A stretch of DNA of 64,000 bases, taken from NCBI GenBank assembly GCA_003141095.1, contig PLKM01000039.1, positions 35,285-99,284 of the forward strand. The letters are read 5' to 3'. Source of the stretch: Acidimicrobiaceae bacterium (GTDB taxonomy: Bacteria; Actinomycetota; Acidimicrobiia; Acidimicrobiales; RAAP-2). Shown here piece after piece: positions 8,962-18,389 of the stretch. The position numbers were made by a program, and so were the translations under genes. Under the pieces are notes generated by a model. It ran no database searches and was not told the origin of the DNA. It saw only the letters and a list, made by a program, of their open reading frames with translations. Position 1 is the first letter of the stretch. Each line of letters begins with the position of its first letter.

Positions 8962-8982
8962 GGGGGTGTGTACAAATCCCCC
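8962..8982. terminator. Possible hairpin between convergent genes
   Basis: GGGGG (8962-8966) and CCCCC (8978-8982) flank an 11-nt loop in the 103-base gap between the converging E2 and secreted-protein genes. No T-run is present, so this is only a weak bidirectional-terminator candidate. Confidence 0.25.
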
Positions 8983-8994
8983 TCGGGATCCTGG

Positions 8995-10638
8995 CTATCT
9001 CTGGTTGTACTTCACGCGAGTGGACTGACCATGTGCCGCGGTGACGGTGAAGAAGAAGATACCGTTTCTTGATCGCGCCCTCACCGTGACCTTGACGACA
9101 AGCAAAGTGCCGGTGTCTCGAGTAACCAATACGGAAGTGCCAGCGTGACTGGTTATTCGCGGTCGACCATAAAAACCGGCACCGTCGATGGTCAGGATAA
9201 CTGAGGTTCCGGCAACCGCATGGCCAACAACTTGAGTGGCGCTAAGGGTTGAAAAGATAGGAATTGGGGCGGGCGCAGTGATATTAAGGGTGAACACGAA
9301 CTTCCCCTTGTCCCCAAACGTGTCACTCGTCGTTCCCCTCGCGGTGTACGAGCCGGGCGCCAGCGCGCCGCTCGTCGCGATGAGGCCGGTGGCGTTGACG
9401 GTGAGAGCCGGCGTGCCGCTCGTCTGGACGTAGGTCACGGCTCCGTCGTTACCGCTCACGACCAACTGGTCGGTGAAGGTGGATGATCCCACCGTCTTTG
9501 TCGAACTCGACGCGGGAAGGCTCTGCGTGATCGTACCGACGCTGAGGGTGAAGCTGAACGTACCAATGTCGCCGTTCGGGTCACTCGTCGTACCCGACGC
9601 GGTGTACGAGCCGGGCGCCAGCGCGCCGCTCGTCGCGATGAGACCCGTGGTGTTGACGGTGAGAGCCGGCGTGCCAGTCGTCTGGACGTAGGTCACGGCT
9701 CCGTCGTTACCGCTCACGACCAACTGGTCGGTGAAGATGGATGATCCCACTACCGTTACAAAACCCGCGGCGGGGGTGCTTGACAGCCCGCAGACGTAAT
9801 CACCATCGAGCCCATTCGAGGGGAACTGAATCATGGCCACTCGCCCACCGGTGAATGATGTTGAAGTGCAGGCGGACTCCGCCGCACTCAAGGTGGCGTA
9901 GCCGGGCACCCACAGTGGCACCGCAGGAAACGTCGAACCGGTTCCCCCAGTGATGGTTTTCCACTGCGACGGCGTGGAGTAGACCCCGACGGACGCAACA
10001 CGGATACTCAATAAGTATGCGATCGAGCCCTGCAACATCTGCTGGTCGTTCGCATCTGATGAAGCCGTCTTCCCGTAGCTGCGCTCCAAGGTCTCCCATT
10101 TGTTGCCAGTTTCAACATCGAGCCACCAATGCGCTTCTTTCGCCGCCGAGGATGGCGACAGCGAACCGTCCGCTGACTCGGCGCCCGCGGCATTGTTGAA
10201 CGAAACCCTCGCCGCGTTCCAGCCGAAATCGTAGGAGCAATCTGGCGAGTTCGCCCCCTCGCAGATCCGAGGACTCTGTTGATTCGTTGGCCAACTTGAC
10301 GAGTGGGCCGGTCCGGGGTTGCCCGTATTCATGTAGAAAACGGGGGCTTTACTCAACGTCGATTTGGACCAACGCAGTTCGCTCGAGAGGCACGGGTTGG
10401 TCGAAAACGGATGTCCGTCGTTGACCCCATCGATGCCAAAACCCGCGGCTGACGGCAAAGTGCGACCACACTGCGGGTAACTCACGTCGTAGCCAGTCAA
10501 CGCCGGGGCTGCCGGCGTAGTGCCGGCGGCGAGAGTCGTGGTGACGAAAAGTCCAGTCACGGTTAACAGAGCCGCGAGTAGACCTTTCGTAAGTTGATTG
10601 AACACGTCCTTCAACCCTAGGTCGACGAGGTCGAGCAT
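8995..10638 (-). CDS. Secreted GH25-like/DUF1906 protein with Ig-like repeats
   Basis: 547 aa. Probable signal peptide at residues 15-37 (LTKGLLAALLTVTGLFVTTT, Ala-rich cleavage region). About residues 45-290 form a glycosidase-like domain: GYDVSYPQCG at its start, the acidic pair in HWWLDVETGNKWE, and PLWVPGYATL, which fits the GH25-like TIM-barrel folds of actinobacterial secreted proteins. Two near-identical copies of a beta-rich module follow (TDQLVVSGNDGAVTYVQT ... TGLIATSGALAPGSYTA), then a C-terminal IPT/TIG-like domain (SATQVVGHAVAGTSVILTID). Substrate unknown; cell-wall polymer hydrolysis or binding is an inference. ATG at 10638 has no clear Shine-Dalgarno. An in-frame GTG follows AAGGA too closely to be preferred. 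Confidence 0.7.
   Translation of the reverse strand: MLDLVDLGLKDVFNQLTKGLLAALLTVTGLFVTTTLAAGTTPAAPALTGYDVSYPQCGRTLPSAAGFGIDGVNDGHPFSTNPCLSSELRWSKSTLSKAPVFYMNTGNPGPAHSSSWPTNQQSPRICEGANSPDCSYDFGWNAARVSFNNAAGAESADGSLSPSSAAKEAHWWLDVETGNKWETLERSYGKTASSDANDQQMLQGSIAYLLSIRVASVGVYSTPSQWKTITGGTGSTFPAVPLWVPGYATLSAAESACTSTSFTGGRVAMIQFPSNGLDGDYVCGLSSTPAAGFVTVVGSSIFTDQLVVSGNDGAVTYVQTTGTPALTVNTTGLIATSGALAPGSYTASGTTSDPNGDIGTFSFTLSVGTITQSLPASSSTKTVGSSTFTDQLVVSGNDGAVTYVQTSGTPALTVNATGLIATSGALAPGSYTARGTTSDTFGDKGKFVFTLNITAPAPIPIFSTLSATQVVGHAVAGTSVILTIDGAGFYGRPRITSHAGTSVLVTRDTGTLLVVKVTVRARSRNGIFFFTVTAAHGQSTRVKYNQR
9322..9750 (-). repeat. Two tandem 258-bp coding repeats
   Basis: Within the secreted protein gene, the stretch beginning GTCACTCGTCGT at 9322 recurs at 9580, an 86-codon period. 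Long runs are identical in both copies (for example GGTGTACGAGCCGGGCGCCA and GGTCACGGCTCCGTCGTTAC), implying recent duplication or gene conversion. Copy number could vary by slippage or recombination. Confidence 0.85.
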
Positions 10639-10986
10639 TCATAGTGGGGCAAACTTAGAATCACCTGAGAAAGTCGATCGTCCAAGTTAAACTTCTACTC
10701 ACGTTCACGCAGTTGCGTCATCGTCACCAACCATGTTCGTCCTTCGTGCGACTCCCAGGTGAGCAAGTTGCTACCCACTAGTGGAGCAAAAAATCTAGGA
10801 ATTGCCACTGCGAGACAATTTCGAACTCTTGGGAGTCTTGCCTGTCCACTCGGCGGTCAAGGGATTCAAACGATTCCGTTTCATTCCCAAGAGTCGTGAT
10901 TAAGGTAGCAGTAGAGGTATTTCAGACGCCAAGCTCGCTTGAAGCTTGGGTTGTACGTGCCCGAAGGCTATGCCAAAGGTGGTCAC
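10639..10986. other. Divergent intergenic region of about 350 bases
   Basis: Separates the secreted GH25-like gene (minus) from the GH15 gene (plus), so both promoters should lie here. The only clear structure is the inverted repeat at 10825-10894. No small gene or RNA was recognised. Confidence 0.5.
10825..10894. promoter_or_regulatory. Perfect 10-bp inverted repeat, 50-nt spacer
   Basis: ACTCTTGGGA (10825-10834) and TCCCAAGAGT (10885-10894) are exact reverse complements, about 95-160 bases upstream of the GH15 start. They could be paired operator half-sites or the arms of a leader RNA stem. No regulator is encoded next to them. Confidence 0.35.
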
Positions 10987-13080
10987 GTGACACCAGAGTT
11001 CAAACACTCTTCAGATCAAATCGAAAATCAGGCCCGCCAGTGGTCTGCTTCTCAGTCCCAGTCCTTTCTCGCTTCACGCCTAGGAGAGGCTGGCTTACTG
11101 GGGCCTCCAAATCAGGATGCTCTGGCAACGGTCTTTCCACCAATTGCCGACTACGCGTTTCTCTCCGACTGCGAGAACAGTTGTCTCGTCGCACCAACAG
11201 GGGCGATTGAGTGGCTGTGCCTTCCCAAACCGCACGATCCAAGCGTCTTTGGAACCATTCTCGACCGCGCTGCCGGCTCATTCCGCTTGGCACCGGTCGA
11301 CAGTGCTGTCCCCGCTCACCGGCAGTACGTTCCGGGAACGATGGTGCTCGCCACCACCTGGCAGACTCGCAGCGGCTGGTTGGTGGTAACCGATTTCTTG
11401 GCGGTGAGTCCTTGGTATCGAACTGGAGATCGTTCCGATCTCCATCGACGTACGCCCGGGGACTTCGACGCCCGACACATACTCGTACGCTCCGCGGTGT
11501 GCCTGCACGGCAACGTTGACATACTGCTCAACTGCGAGCCGTCGTTTGATTACGGCCGCGCCGATGCCGAGTGGGAGTACACGGGTCCCAACTACGACCA
11601 GGTGACGACGACCAATCCCGATTTCGAGCGTCTGACCCTGACCGGTGACATGAGGTTTGGAATCGAAGGCCGGTCGGTTCGGGCACGTCACCGCCTCACC
11701 GAGGGTGAGTCGACTTTTGTGGTGTTGGGATGGACCGACGAGGCACCTCCGTCAACTCGTGCACAGGTTGACACCTGTCGGGCTGAGACCAGTCGCTTCT
11801 GGCGCGACTGGATTGATGGCGGCAAGTTTCCCGATCACCCGTGGCGAGAGCTTCTCCAACGCAGCGCCCTCACACTCAAGGGGCTCACCTACGCGCCAAC
11901 CGGGGCGATGCTCGCGGCACCAACGACTTCACTGCCCGAACAGCCCGGAGGTCAGCGAAACTGGGACTACCGGTACACCTGGACTCGCGATACGGCGTTT
12001 ACGTTGCGCGCGCTGCACGTCCTCGGCTTCGATACCGAGGCGGACGACTTCCTGGCCTTTCTCGGCGATGTACTCGAGCCAAAGGGACGAACCGTCGGCG
12101 GCGTCGCAAAGTTGAGGGGAGACCTTCAAGTGCTCTATCCCGTTGATGGCGATACCGCACTCTCAGAGACGGAACTCGATCATCTCACGGGCTATCTGGG
12201 AAGCCGACCGGTACGAAACGGGAATGCGGCCTATAACCAGGTCCAGTTCGACATACTTGGTGCGATTGTTGACTGCGTCTTTGAGCACACTCGAACCCGG
12301 GACTCTCTCAGCGAACGCTCGTGGCGGATCGTCGTGCAAGCCGTGGAGACCGCCCTGAAATGCTGGCGCGACACCGATCGGGGCATTTGGGAGATGCGCG
12401 GTGAACCCAAACACTTCACGTTCTCAAAGGTCATGTGCTGGGTCGCCGCCGATCGCGGCGCGCGCCTAGCGGCGCTGCGAGGCGACAAGGAACGAGCGGA
12501 TCTCTGGTGGAGCGCGGCGCTGGAAATTCATGCAGACGTTTGCGACAATGCGCTGAGCGACAAAGGTTATTTCGCCCAGTCGTACGGATCCGATGAACTG
12601 GATGCGTCGCTCTTGTTGCTACCGAGGCTCGGCTTTCTGCCACCGGAAGATGATCGAATTCGTGCGACCGTGTTGGCCATCGCGAGCGAACTCAGCGATG
12701 GCGCTTTTGTCTACCGTTACCGGACGGACGTAACCGACGACGGACTTGAGGGTCAACCCGAGGGGAGTTTCACCGCCTGTTCGTTCTGGCTCGTTTCGGC
12801 ACTGGTCGAAATCGGTGAACTCGAACAAGCGCGGACCCAGTGTGAGAAATTGGTGGGTGCCGCGAGCACGCTCGGGCTCTACGGCGAAGAGATCGATCCC
12901 ACCACGTCTCGACACCTGGGTAATTTTCCCCAGGCGTTGACTCACCTCGCGCTCATCAATGCGGTGCTGCACGTGATCGAGGCGGAGCAGCGAACGAACG
13001 GGAAGTCCATCGGGCCCGCGGGTTCACCTAGTTGGTGGAGCGCGGCTGGAAAAGACGACCGCCCCAACCCGATTCCTTAG
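10987..13080 (+). CDS. Glycoside hydrolase family 15 (glucoamylase/trehalase-like)
   Basis: 697 aa from the GTG at 10987 (VTPEFKHSSD), chosen because AAAGGTGG lies just upstream; the TTG at 10939 has no RBS. The N-terminal domain begins ADYAFLSDCENSCLVAPTGA with IEWLCLPKPHDPSVFGTILD, a pattern of the actinobacterial and archaeal GH15 group. The (alpha/alpha)6 barrel shows RNWDYRYTWTRDTAFTLRAL and PEGSFTACSFWLVSALVEIG, the latter carrying the usual catalytic Glu position. Mycobacterial members of this group are trehalases and others are glucoamylases. The trehalose-6-phosphate synthase gene 285 bases downstream favours a role in trehalose turnover, which is an inference. Confidence 0.85.
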   Translation: MTPEFKHSSDQIENQARQWSASQSQSFLASRLGEAGLLGPPNQDALATVFPPIADYAFLSDCENSCLVAPTGAIEWLCLPKPHDPSVFGTILDRAAGSFRLAPVDSAVPAHRQYVPGTMVLATTWQTRSGWLVVTDFLAVSPWYRTGDRSDLHRRTPGDFDARHILVRSAVCLHGNVDILLNCEPSFDYGRADAEWEYTGPNYDQVTTTNPDFERLTLTGDMRFGIEGRSVRARHRLTEGESTFVVLGWTDEAPPSTRAQVDTCRAETSRFWRDWIDGGKFPDHPWRELLQRSALTLKGLTYAPTGAMLAAPTTSLPEQPGGQRNWDYRYTWTRDTAFTLRALHVLGFDTEADDFLAFLGDVLEPKGRTVGGVAKLRGDLQVLYPVDGDTALSETELDHLTGYLGSRPVRNGNAAYNQVQFDILGAIVDCVFEHTRTRDSLSERSWRIVVQAVETALKCWRDTDRGIWEMRGEPKHFTFSKVMCWVAADRGARLAALRGDKERADLWWSAALEIHADVCDNALSDKGYFAQSYGSDELDASLLLLPRLGFLPPEDDRIRATVLAIASELSDGAFVYRYRTDVTDDGLEGQPEGSFTACSFWLVSALVEIGELEQARTQCEKLVGAASTLGLYGEEIDPTTSRHLGNFPQALTHLALINAVLHVIEAEQRTNGKSIGPAGSPSWWSAAGKDDRPNPIP

Positions 13081-13365
13081 CGACGGGCGCGACCAACGTA
13101 CGCACACGAGGCAAGATGCTTTTTTTCACGGTCCTTCAAGCCGTGAGTTCCTCGCCGCGGCGAACTGATGGTCGCATTGGACGCGATGTCACCGGGAATA
13201 CCGGGGAGCGAGCGGGTGGGACAACTTCCACATGATCTGTGTCGGCCGTGTTTCAATGCCGTAGTTCACTTACAGCCAGGAGAAAACCTTGATTATTTGG
13301 CCACTATCGAACAGAAATGATTGATGATGCGAAGGCGACGTTAGGCTCGCTCTCAAGCACAAACT

Positions 13366-14883
13366 ATGACGCAGCAAACCAGTAATCCTGTTGAACCGAC
13401 CTTGACCGGAGGACGGATATCAAAATCCGACCCGAATAGGGCGGAATTCGTCGTTGTCGCAAACCGCCTTCCGGTCCAGCAATCGATGTCCCAGGGGAAT
13501 GAGGAGTGGCGACCCAGCCCGGGCGGCCTGGTCTCGGCGCTGACGTCGGTCTTGCAAAGTCGAAACGGACTTTGGATTGGCTGGCTCGGCGTCTCCGATC
13601 ACGGAGAACCACCCACCGCCTACGAGGGAATACGGCTCAAAGCAGTTGACATCAGCCCTGAGGAGTATGAGGACTTCTATCTGGGATTCTCAAATGCCAC
13701 GCTGTGGCCGCTGTATCACGACGCTATTCGCGCTCCGACGTTTCACCGCACCTGGTGGCACACCTATGAAGAGATCAACATGCGCTACGCGACGGCCGCC
13801 GCCGATGCGGTCGCCCCAGGCGGAACGGTGTGGATTCACGATTATCAACTCCAACTCGTCCCCAACATGCTCCGCCAGCTCCGCCCGGACGTTCGAATTG
13901 GCTTCTTTCTCCATATTCCCTTCCCACCCAGCGAACTTTTCATGCAGTTACCGTGGCGACGCGAAATCCTCGCCGGTCTGCTCGGCGCTGACCTGATCGG
14001 CTTTCAGGTTCCGCATGTCGCATCAAACTTCTCTCGCATCGCGCGCCGCTTGTTGGGGGCGACCGGCACCGACTCGATACTCAACTACGAAGGTCGCATT
14101 ATTCGAGTCGGAGCATTTCCCATCTCGGTTGACAGTGCGCAAATTATCGCGAAGGCCTCAGATCCGGTGATTCGTGAACGGGCACGTGAAATCCGACGAG
14201 ATCTGGGCAACCCCGAGGTGGTGCTGTTGGGCGTGGACCGTCTCGATTACACCAAGGGCATCCAACAGAGAATCAAGGCCATCACCGAGCTATACGCTGA
14301 CGGCTCGCTCAGTGGAGAGAAGCACGTGGTGGTTCAGGTCGCCGTTCCCAGCCGCGAATCCGATGCGCACTACGACCTCGAGCGCCATAACCTCGAGCAA
14401 GTCGTCAGCGAGATGAATGGAGATCATGGCCTCGTGGGCAGCCCCGTCATCCATTATCTTCATCAAAACCTCCCCTTCGATGAGTTATTGGCGCTCTACC
14501 TTGCGGCCGACATCATGCTCGTGACGCCCTTCAGGGACGGAATGAACTTGGTAGCCAAAGAGTACGTGACGTGTCGCACTGACCTGACCGGAAAATTAGT
14601 ACTGAGCGAGTTCGCGGGAGCTGCCGCTGAGCTTCGTGGTGCCTTCATGGTGAACCCACACGATCTCGACGGGATCAAGGAAGCGATCAGGCTCGCACTG
14701 AAGGCTGGACCCAAAGAGGACAAGGCCCGGATGTCACGGATGCGCCGCAAAACGTTACGTCGCGACGTCTACGACTGGGCTCAGTCATTCTTGGCCGCGC
14801 TACAACAAGGCAGTCCTTCGCCGACCGCGAGGGAAGCCACCGGTGCAGATTCGACGGGCCCCGATGAAACGACGCGAGCGTAA
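13366..14883 (+). CDS. otsA: Trehalose-6-phosphate synthase (GT20)
   Basis: 505 aa, normal OtsA size plus a disordered tail of about 25 residues (SPTAREATGADSTG). Joins UDP- or GDP-glucose to glucose-6-phosphate. Seen: VVANRLPVQ and the GGLVSALTSVLQ donor loop at the N-terminus, VWIHDYQLQLVPNMLR, GFFLHIPFPPSELF, GVDRLDYTKGIQQRIKA and the DGMNLVAKEYV signature near the C-terminus. ATG at 13366 with no visible Shine-Dalgarno, possibly a leaderless transcript. No OtsB phosphatase is clearly adjacent; the HAD protein at 15035-15835 belongs to a different HAD subclass. Paired with the GH15 gene upstream. Confidence 0.93.
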   Translation: MTQQTSNPVEPTLTGGRISKSDPNRAEFVVVANRLPVQQSMSQGNEEWRPSPGGLVSALTSVLQSRNGLWIGWLGVSDHGEPPTAYEGIRLKAVDISPEEYEDFYLGFSNATLWPLYHDAIRAPTFHRTWWHTYEEINMRYATAAADAVAPGGTVWIHDYQLQLVPNMLRQLRPDVRIGFFLHIPFPPSELFMQLPWRREILAGLLGADLIGFQVPHVASNFSRIARRLLGATGTDSILNYEGRIIRVGAFPISVDSAQIIAKASDPVIRERAREIRRDLGNPEVVLLGVDRLDYTKGIQQRIKAITELYADGSLSGEKHVVVQVAVPSRESDAHYDLERHNLEQVVSEMNGDHGLVGSPVIHYLHQNLPFDELLALYLAADIMLVTPFRDGMNLVAKEYVTCRTDLTGKLVLSEFAGAAAELRGAFMVNPHDLDGIKEAIRLALKAGPKEDKARMSRMRRKTLRRDVYDWAQSFLAALQQGSPSPTAREATGADSTGPDETTRA

Positions 14884-15034
14884 TCAACGGCGCCGGCAGG
14901 TGAAGTAACCGTTCGACGTTGGATCACGGGAACACGACCACCGCCTTGCAGTCCGACACCGAATCTGCTCGAGGAAGAGGCGGCCCGTGATTCCAAGTGC
15001 CGGTAGGGCGCAGCGCCCTCGCTCGTTGCTGACC

Positions 15035-15835
15035 CTACAGTTCGTTAATCAAATCCGCAACCGAGGCAACCACCCTCGACGGACGATACGGGAAGCGATC
15101 AACGTCGTCTTCGCCGTCGACACCGGACAGAACCAGAATCGTTTCGAGCCCCGCATCAACTCCGGCCAGGATGTCGGTGGCCATGCGATCACCAATCATG
15201 ACCGTGGCGTTGGAGTCCGCCTCGAGAACGACCAATGCTTCGCGGATCATCCTGGAATTGGGCTTACCCACGAAATACGGAGTGACACCGGTCGCACGTT
15301 CGATGATGGCCGCCATCGCCCCACAACCCGGGAGTGATCCATCGGGTGATGGACCGGTCGCCTCGGGGTTGGTGGCCACGAAATGGCTTCCGGCATCAAT
15401 CAGTCTGATCGCGGTGGTGAAGTCATCGAATGAGTAGTTCTGAGTTTCACCGAGCACGACGTAGTCAGGACTCTGGGAGTCTTCGCGATAACCCACGTCG
15501 TGCAGGGCCGAGTGAAGACTGACTTCCCCGATGACAAAGGCACTTCCGCGAGGCCGCTGAGCGTGAACGAATTGAGCGGTGGCGAGGGCCGAGGTCCAGA
15601 ACTGCTTCTCGTCGACTTCTAGGCCCATGGATGACAACTGGTCGCAGAGTTGACGAGGTGTAAACAAGGAGTTGTTCGTGAGAACAAGAAATGGTCGACC
15701 GGTGGATCGAAGTCGCTCCAAAAACCGGTCAGCCCCTTCTACCATCGCGCCATCCGCGATAAGCACACCGTCCATATCGCAGAGCCAATACTGAGCTAAA
15801 CCGTCAAAGTCCATCTCACCATTATGGACGCACAA
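15035..15835 (-). CDS. HAD-superfamily (NagD/class IIA) phosphatase
   Basis: 266 aa from a TTG, or 259 aa from the in-frame ATG at 15814 (MDFDGLAQ). HAD motif I is WLCDMDGVLIADG, motif II is FLVLTNNSLF, motif III Lys is YFVGKPNSRMIREA, and motif IV is MIGDRMATDILAGVDAG. The long cap between motifs II and III places it in subclass IIA with NagD and p-nitrophenylphosphatase-type enzymes. These act on small phosphate esters such as sugar phosphates, UMP or phosphoglycolate; the substrate cannot be told here. It converges on otsA across about 150 bases but does not look like OtsB, which has a different (IIB-type) cap. Confidence 0.82.
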   Translation of the reverse strand: MCVHNGEMDFDGLAQYWLCDMDGVLIADGAMVEGADRFLERLRSTGRPFLVLTNNSLFTPRQLCDQLSSMGLEVDEKQFWTSALATAQFVHAQRPRGSAFVIGEVSLHSALHDVGYREDSQSPDYVVLGETQNYSFDDFTTAIRLIDAGSHFVATNPEATGPSPDGSLPGCGAMAAIIERATGVTPYFVGKPNSRMIREALVVLEADSNATVMIGDRMATDILAGVDAGLETILVLSGVDGEDDVDRFPYRPSRVVASVADLINEL

Positions 15836-16300
15836 TCAGTCTCTCTCGAACTTTTGCAATGTCTCGACGAGATGAGAGCCCGCTCAACGATGAATCAACT
15901 CCCTCGCTGGGAGTTGCAAGAAGTGGAGCGTTGGCATTTTTCACTACCATCGCTCCCCACATCCAAGCTTCCGCCCCATCCTACGAACGCCGATGGTTAA
16001 GGAGGTCAGACCTGAGATTTTGCTCTTCGGCGGCCGTGTCCAGGCCATGGAATTCGGGCGCCGTCCAACGCTTCTGACTGGCGACCGTTGGGAGAAGGTG
16101 ACACTCGAGAGTCCCCTCGAAGATTCTCCGTGTCGGGATTGAAACCCGGTCTGGCTGCCTTGTCTCGAGACGTGAGCCCGCAGGTACTCGCGGCTCGACG
16201 CAAGAACCTCTACGTCGACATCCTTCGACTCACGAGTCAAGCCGTTCGTAGCGCCCACGGACGCCAACGGTGATACCTGAATCTTCAGCAGCACTCTGTT
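15836..16300. other. 465-base intergenic region
   Basis: Between the start of the HAD phosphatase and the end of the GT87 gene, both on the minus strand. ORFs on both strands here (for example 15944-16294 minus) overlap each other and show no family pattern. Nothing else recognised. Confidence 0.5.
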
Positions 16301-17557
16301 CTATGAGGGAGGCAGGCCAACTAGTTCACGAGGCTCCAACAGTGCCGCGGACTCCTCCGTGGTCGGATTATCGCTGAGCAGCGTGGCTCGTCTCTCGCGC
16401 CTGGACCGCTGCCACTCCGTCCCTGCCATGGCGATCATGAGCACAGCGCCCGCAAAGAGCAACGAGAAACCGGGGAGAATGGAGAGATGCCCGTGGGCGT
16501 ACCAGCGATAGCGATGCCATCGATAAGGAGCGGTCGCTCCCACGATGAGCAATAACAACATTGCGCCACCCACCCAACGATCTTGACGCCATCTCGCGAC
16601 CAATATCACCGGCAGAAGGATGATCCACGACCAGTGGTGCGTCCAGGAAATGGGACTTACGAGGAGTTCCGTCAACGCCAACGCGAGAAGAGCCTCGATG
16701 GGACGATCGGAAGCCACGTAACGCCTCGCTAAATAGAGTCCCACCAAGAAGGTTGCCACGCTCAGCGCCAGCCACACAGTGGTTGTCGATGATCCGAGAG
16801 TCGATGAGAAACGACCTACAAGTCCGAACCACGACTGGTTTGCGGTGCCGATTGCCCCGCCCTTATGACCCGGGCTAATCGCTTGATGGAACCAGAACAG
16901 CGCCGAATCCGACGGTAGGACGAGCCACGCGACGGCGCCCGCTGCGACGAAAGCACCCGAGACCCTCAGTACCGAACAACGACTTCGAATGACCGCGAAA
17001 TAGGTGATGTAGATCAAGGGCGTGAGTTTGACGGCCGCGGCGAGCCCCGTCAGCACTCCGCGTGATGATGACCTCACTCGAGTGACGTCCACGAGAATCG
17101 CGAGCATCAAGAAGAAGTTGATCTGTCCAAAGTCCATGTTGCTTCGAACCGGCTCCAGGAACAGGCACGAAGCGCCACCGATGGCGAGCGCCGCCACGAC
17201 AGCAGTTCGACGGGAAAGTCCAGTGATCGACCGCAGAGCCAGTACTACGAAGGCGACGAGGGCTAGGGAATTGAGTAACCACCAGATGACCAGCATGACC
17301 AACGGTGAGGGCACGGTGAGGGCGCTGAGAAGCAGGAGCGCGAAGGGAGGGTACGTAAAGTTGAGGTGCGCAAAAGTGAATCTCGCGTGGTACGTGGCTC
17401 CCCCGTGCAGCATACTGGTGGCGGCGTCGCGATACACTTCGAAGTCGAGTGGAAGCCCCGTTCGAGTTTGATGCGCGAGTTCTAGCGCCACCAGCGACCA
17501 CAGCACGAGTGACACGGCGAAGAGGCTGCCCAGAGTTAGTAGTCCCCTCAAACGCAT
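16301..17557 (-). CDS. GT87/DUF2029-type polytopic mannosyltransferase-like protein
   Basis: 418 aa from the ATG at 17557 (MRLRGLLTLGSLFAVSLVLW), which places TM1 directly at the N-terminus. The ORF track starts at 17794, but those extra 79 residues are not protein-like. About ten hydrophobic segments follow. Family marks include LPLDFEVYRDAATSMLHG after TM1 (acidic catalytic-site region), AHLNFTYPPFALLLL, MDFGQINFFLMLAIL and LVSPISWTHHWSW, all typical of alpha-mannosyltransferases such as PimE. Such enzymes use polyprenyl-phosphate mannose on the outer face of the membrane to build lipoglycans. The exact acceptor is unknown. The Shine-Dalgarno is weak, so the start is uncertain. Confidence 0.8.
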   Translation of the reverse strand: MRLRGLLTLGSLFAVSLVLWSLVALELAHQTRTGLPLDFEVYRDAATSMLHGGATYHARFTFAHLNFTYPPFALLLLSALTVPSPLVMLVIWWLLNSLALVAFVVLALRSITGLSRRTAVVAALAIGGASCLFLEPVRSNMDFGQINFFLMLAILVDVTRVRSSSRGVLTGLAAAVKLTPLIYITYFAVIRSRCSVLRVSGAFVAAGAVAWLVLPSDSALFWFHQAISPGHKGGAIGTANQSWFGLVGRFSSTLGSSTTTVWLALSVATFLVGLYLARRYVASDRPIEALLALALTELLVSPISWTHHWSWIILLPVILVARWRQDRWVGGAMLLLLIVGATAPYRWHRYRWYAHGHLSILPGFSLLFAGAVLMIAMAGTEWQRSRRERRATLLSDNPTTEESAALLEPRELVGLPPS

Positions 17558-18389
17558 TAACCGACGTCGCCCCGTTCTCTCTCGAGCACAAGATGTTGGT
17601 CCGAAGGGCACCCGTGACATTTTGATATCCACTTCAGGAGCTCGCCGAGAAGATTCTCGTGTTGGCCATGGACGCCTCTGTCCCTGAGGATGCATCCATT
17701 CGATTGCCCCCACTGTGAGACCAGACCTGTACAGGAGTATCTGACCAACGAACGTCATCGGGCTGACGTCGATCACAATCGAACGCTGAATCACTCCACT
17801 TCTTCTGAGCCATTCACCACCCCTTCCGATCGCGAGCCGCTTGGTCCACGATTACACATGTCCACGTAGCGTCATAATCCGTCAGAACTTCGATTAGCGG
17901 GCTACCGACCCTGGGCCGCTCTGTTCAAGGACGCGGACGCACCTTTCGTCACGACGATCGGCCGCGTAAGTGAACAATGATCCTGACGAGCGATCGATAC
18001 CTGACAGTGCCCCCAAGCCCAAGAGTGATCGAGCGAGTTCGGACAAGCGATGGTGCGCCGTGCCAGCGCCCCGCGTAGAGGATCCTGGAATCCGAAATCA
18101 GTACAAAACAGTGTAACTCTCTGGTAGAGATGGCAACCATACCGCCCCTGACCTCCCTACTGGCCGCTGTGGTCGATACCACCCTGTCCATAGCCCGCTG
18201 CGCCAGACGTTCGACCCATCGCCGTGCGCACGTCGATGACGTCCATTCTTAAGACCCCACAACCCCGGGGTGGCGCCGATGCCTTCACGGCCACAAGGAG
18301 TTGTCGACCAAGATCGTGACGGATTTCCTTCGCCTCCGGACATGTGTAGACGTGATCCACACCGGTCCTAGACGTCATAGGAGTCCAAC
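17558..18389. other. About 830 bases between divergent genes, no gene seen
   Basis: Contains the leader of the GT87 gene and, at its right end, AGGAG in front of the sigma-factor GTG. The open frame 17558-17794 continues the GT87 frame but looks non-coding. Minus-strand ORFs at 17949-18378 overlap in competing frames without motifs. No RNA gene recognised. Confidence 0.5.

Noticed and set aside
13127-13145. CACGG...CCGTG hairpin after the GH15 gene
   Set aside because: Only a 5-bp stem, and the T-run lies in front of it rather than after it on the plus strand, so it does not fit a terminator.
15035-15835. HAD phosphatase next to otsA as OtsB
   Set aside because: Motifs and the long cap fit the NagD-type IIA subclass, not trehalose-6-phosphate phosphatase.
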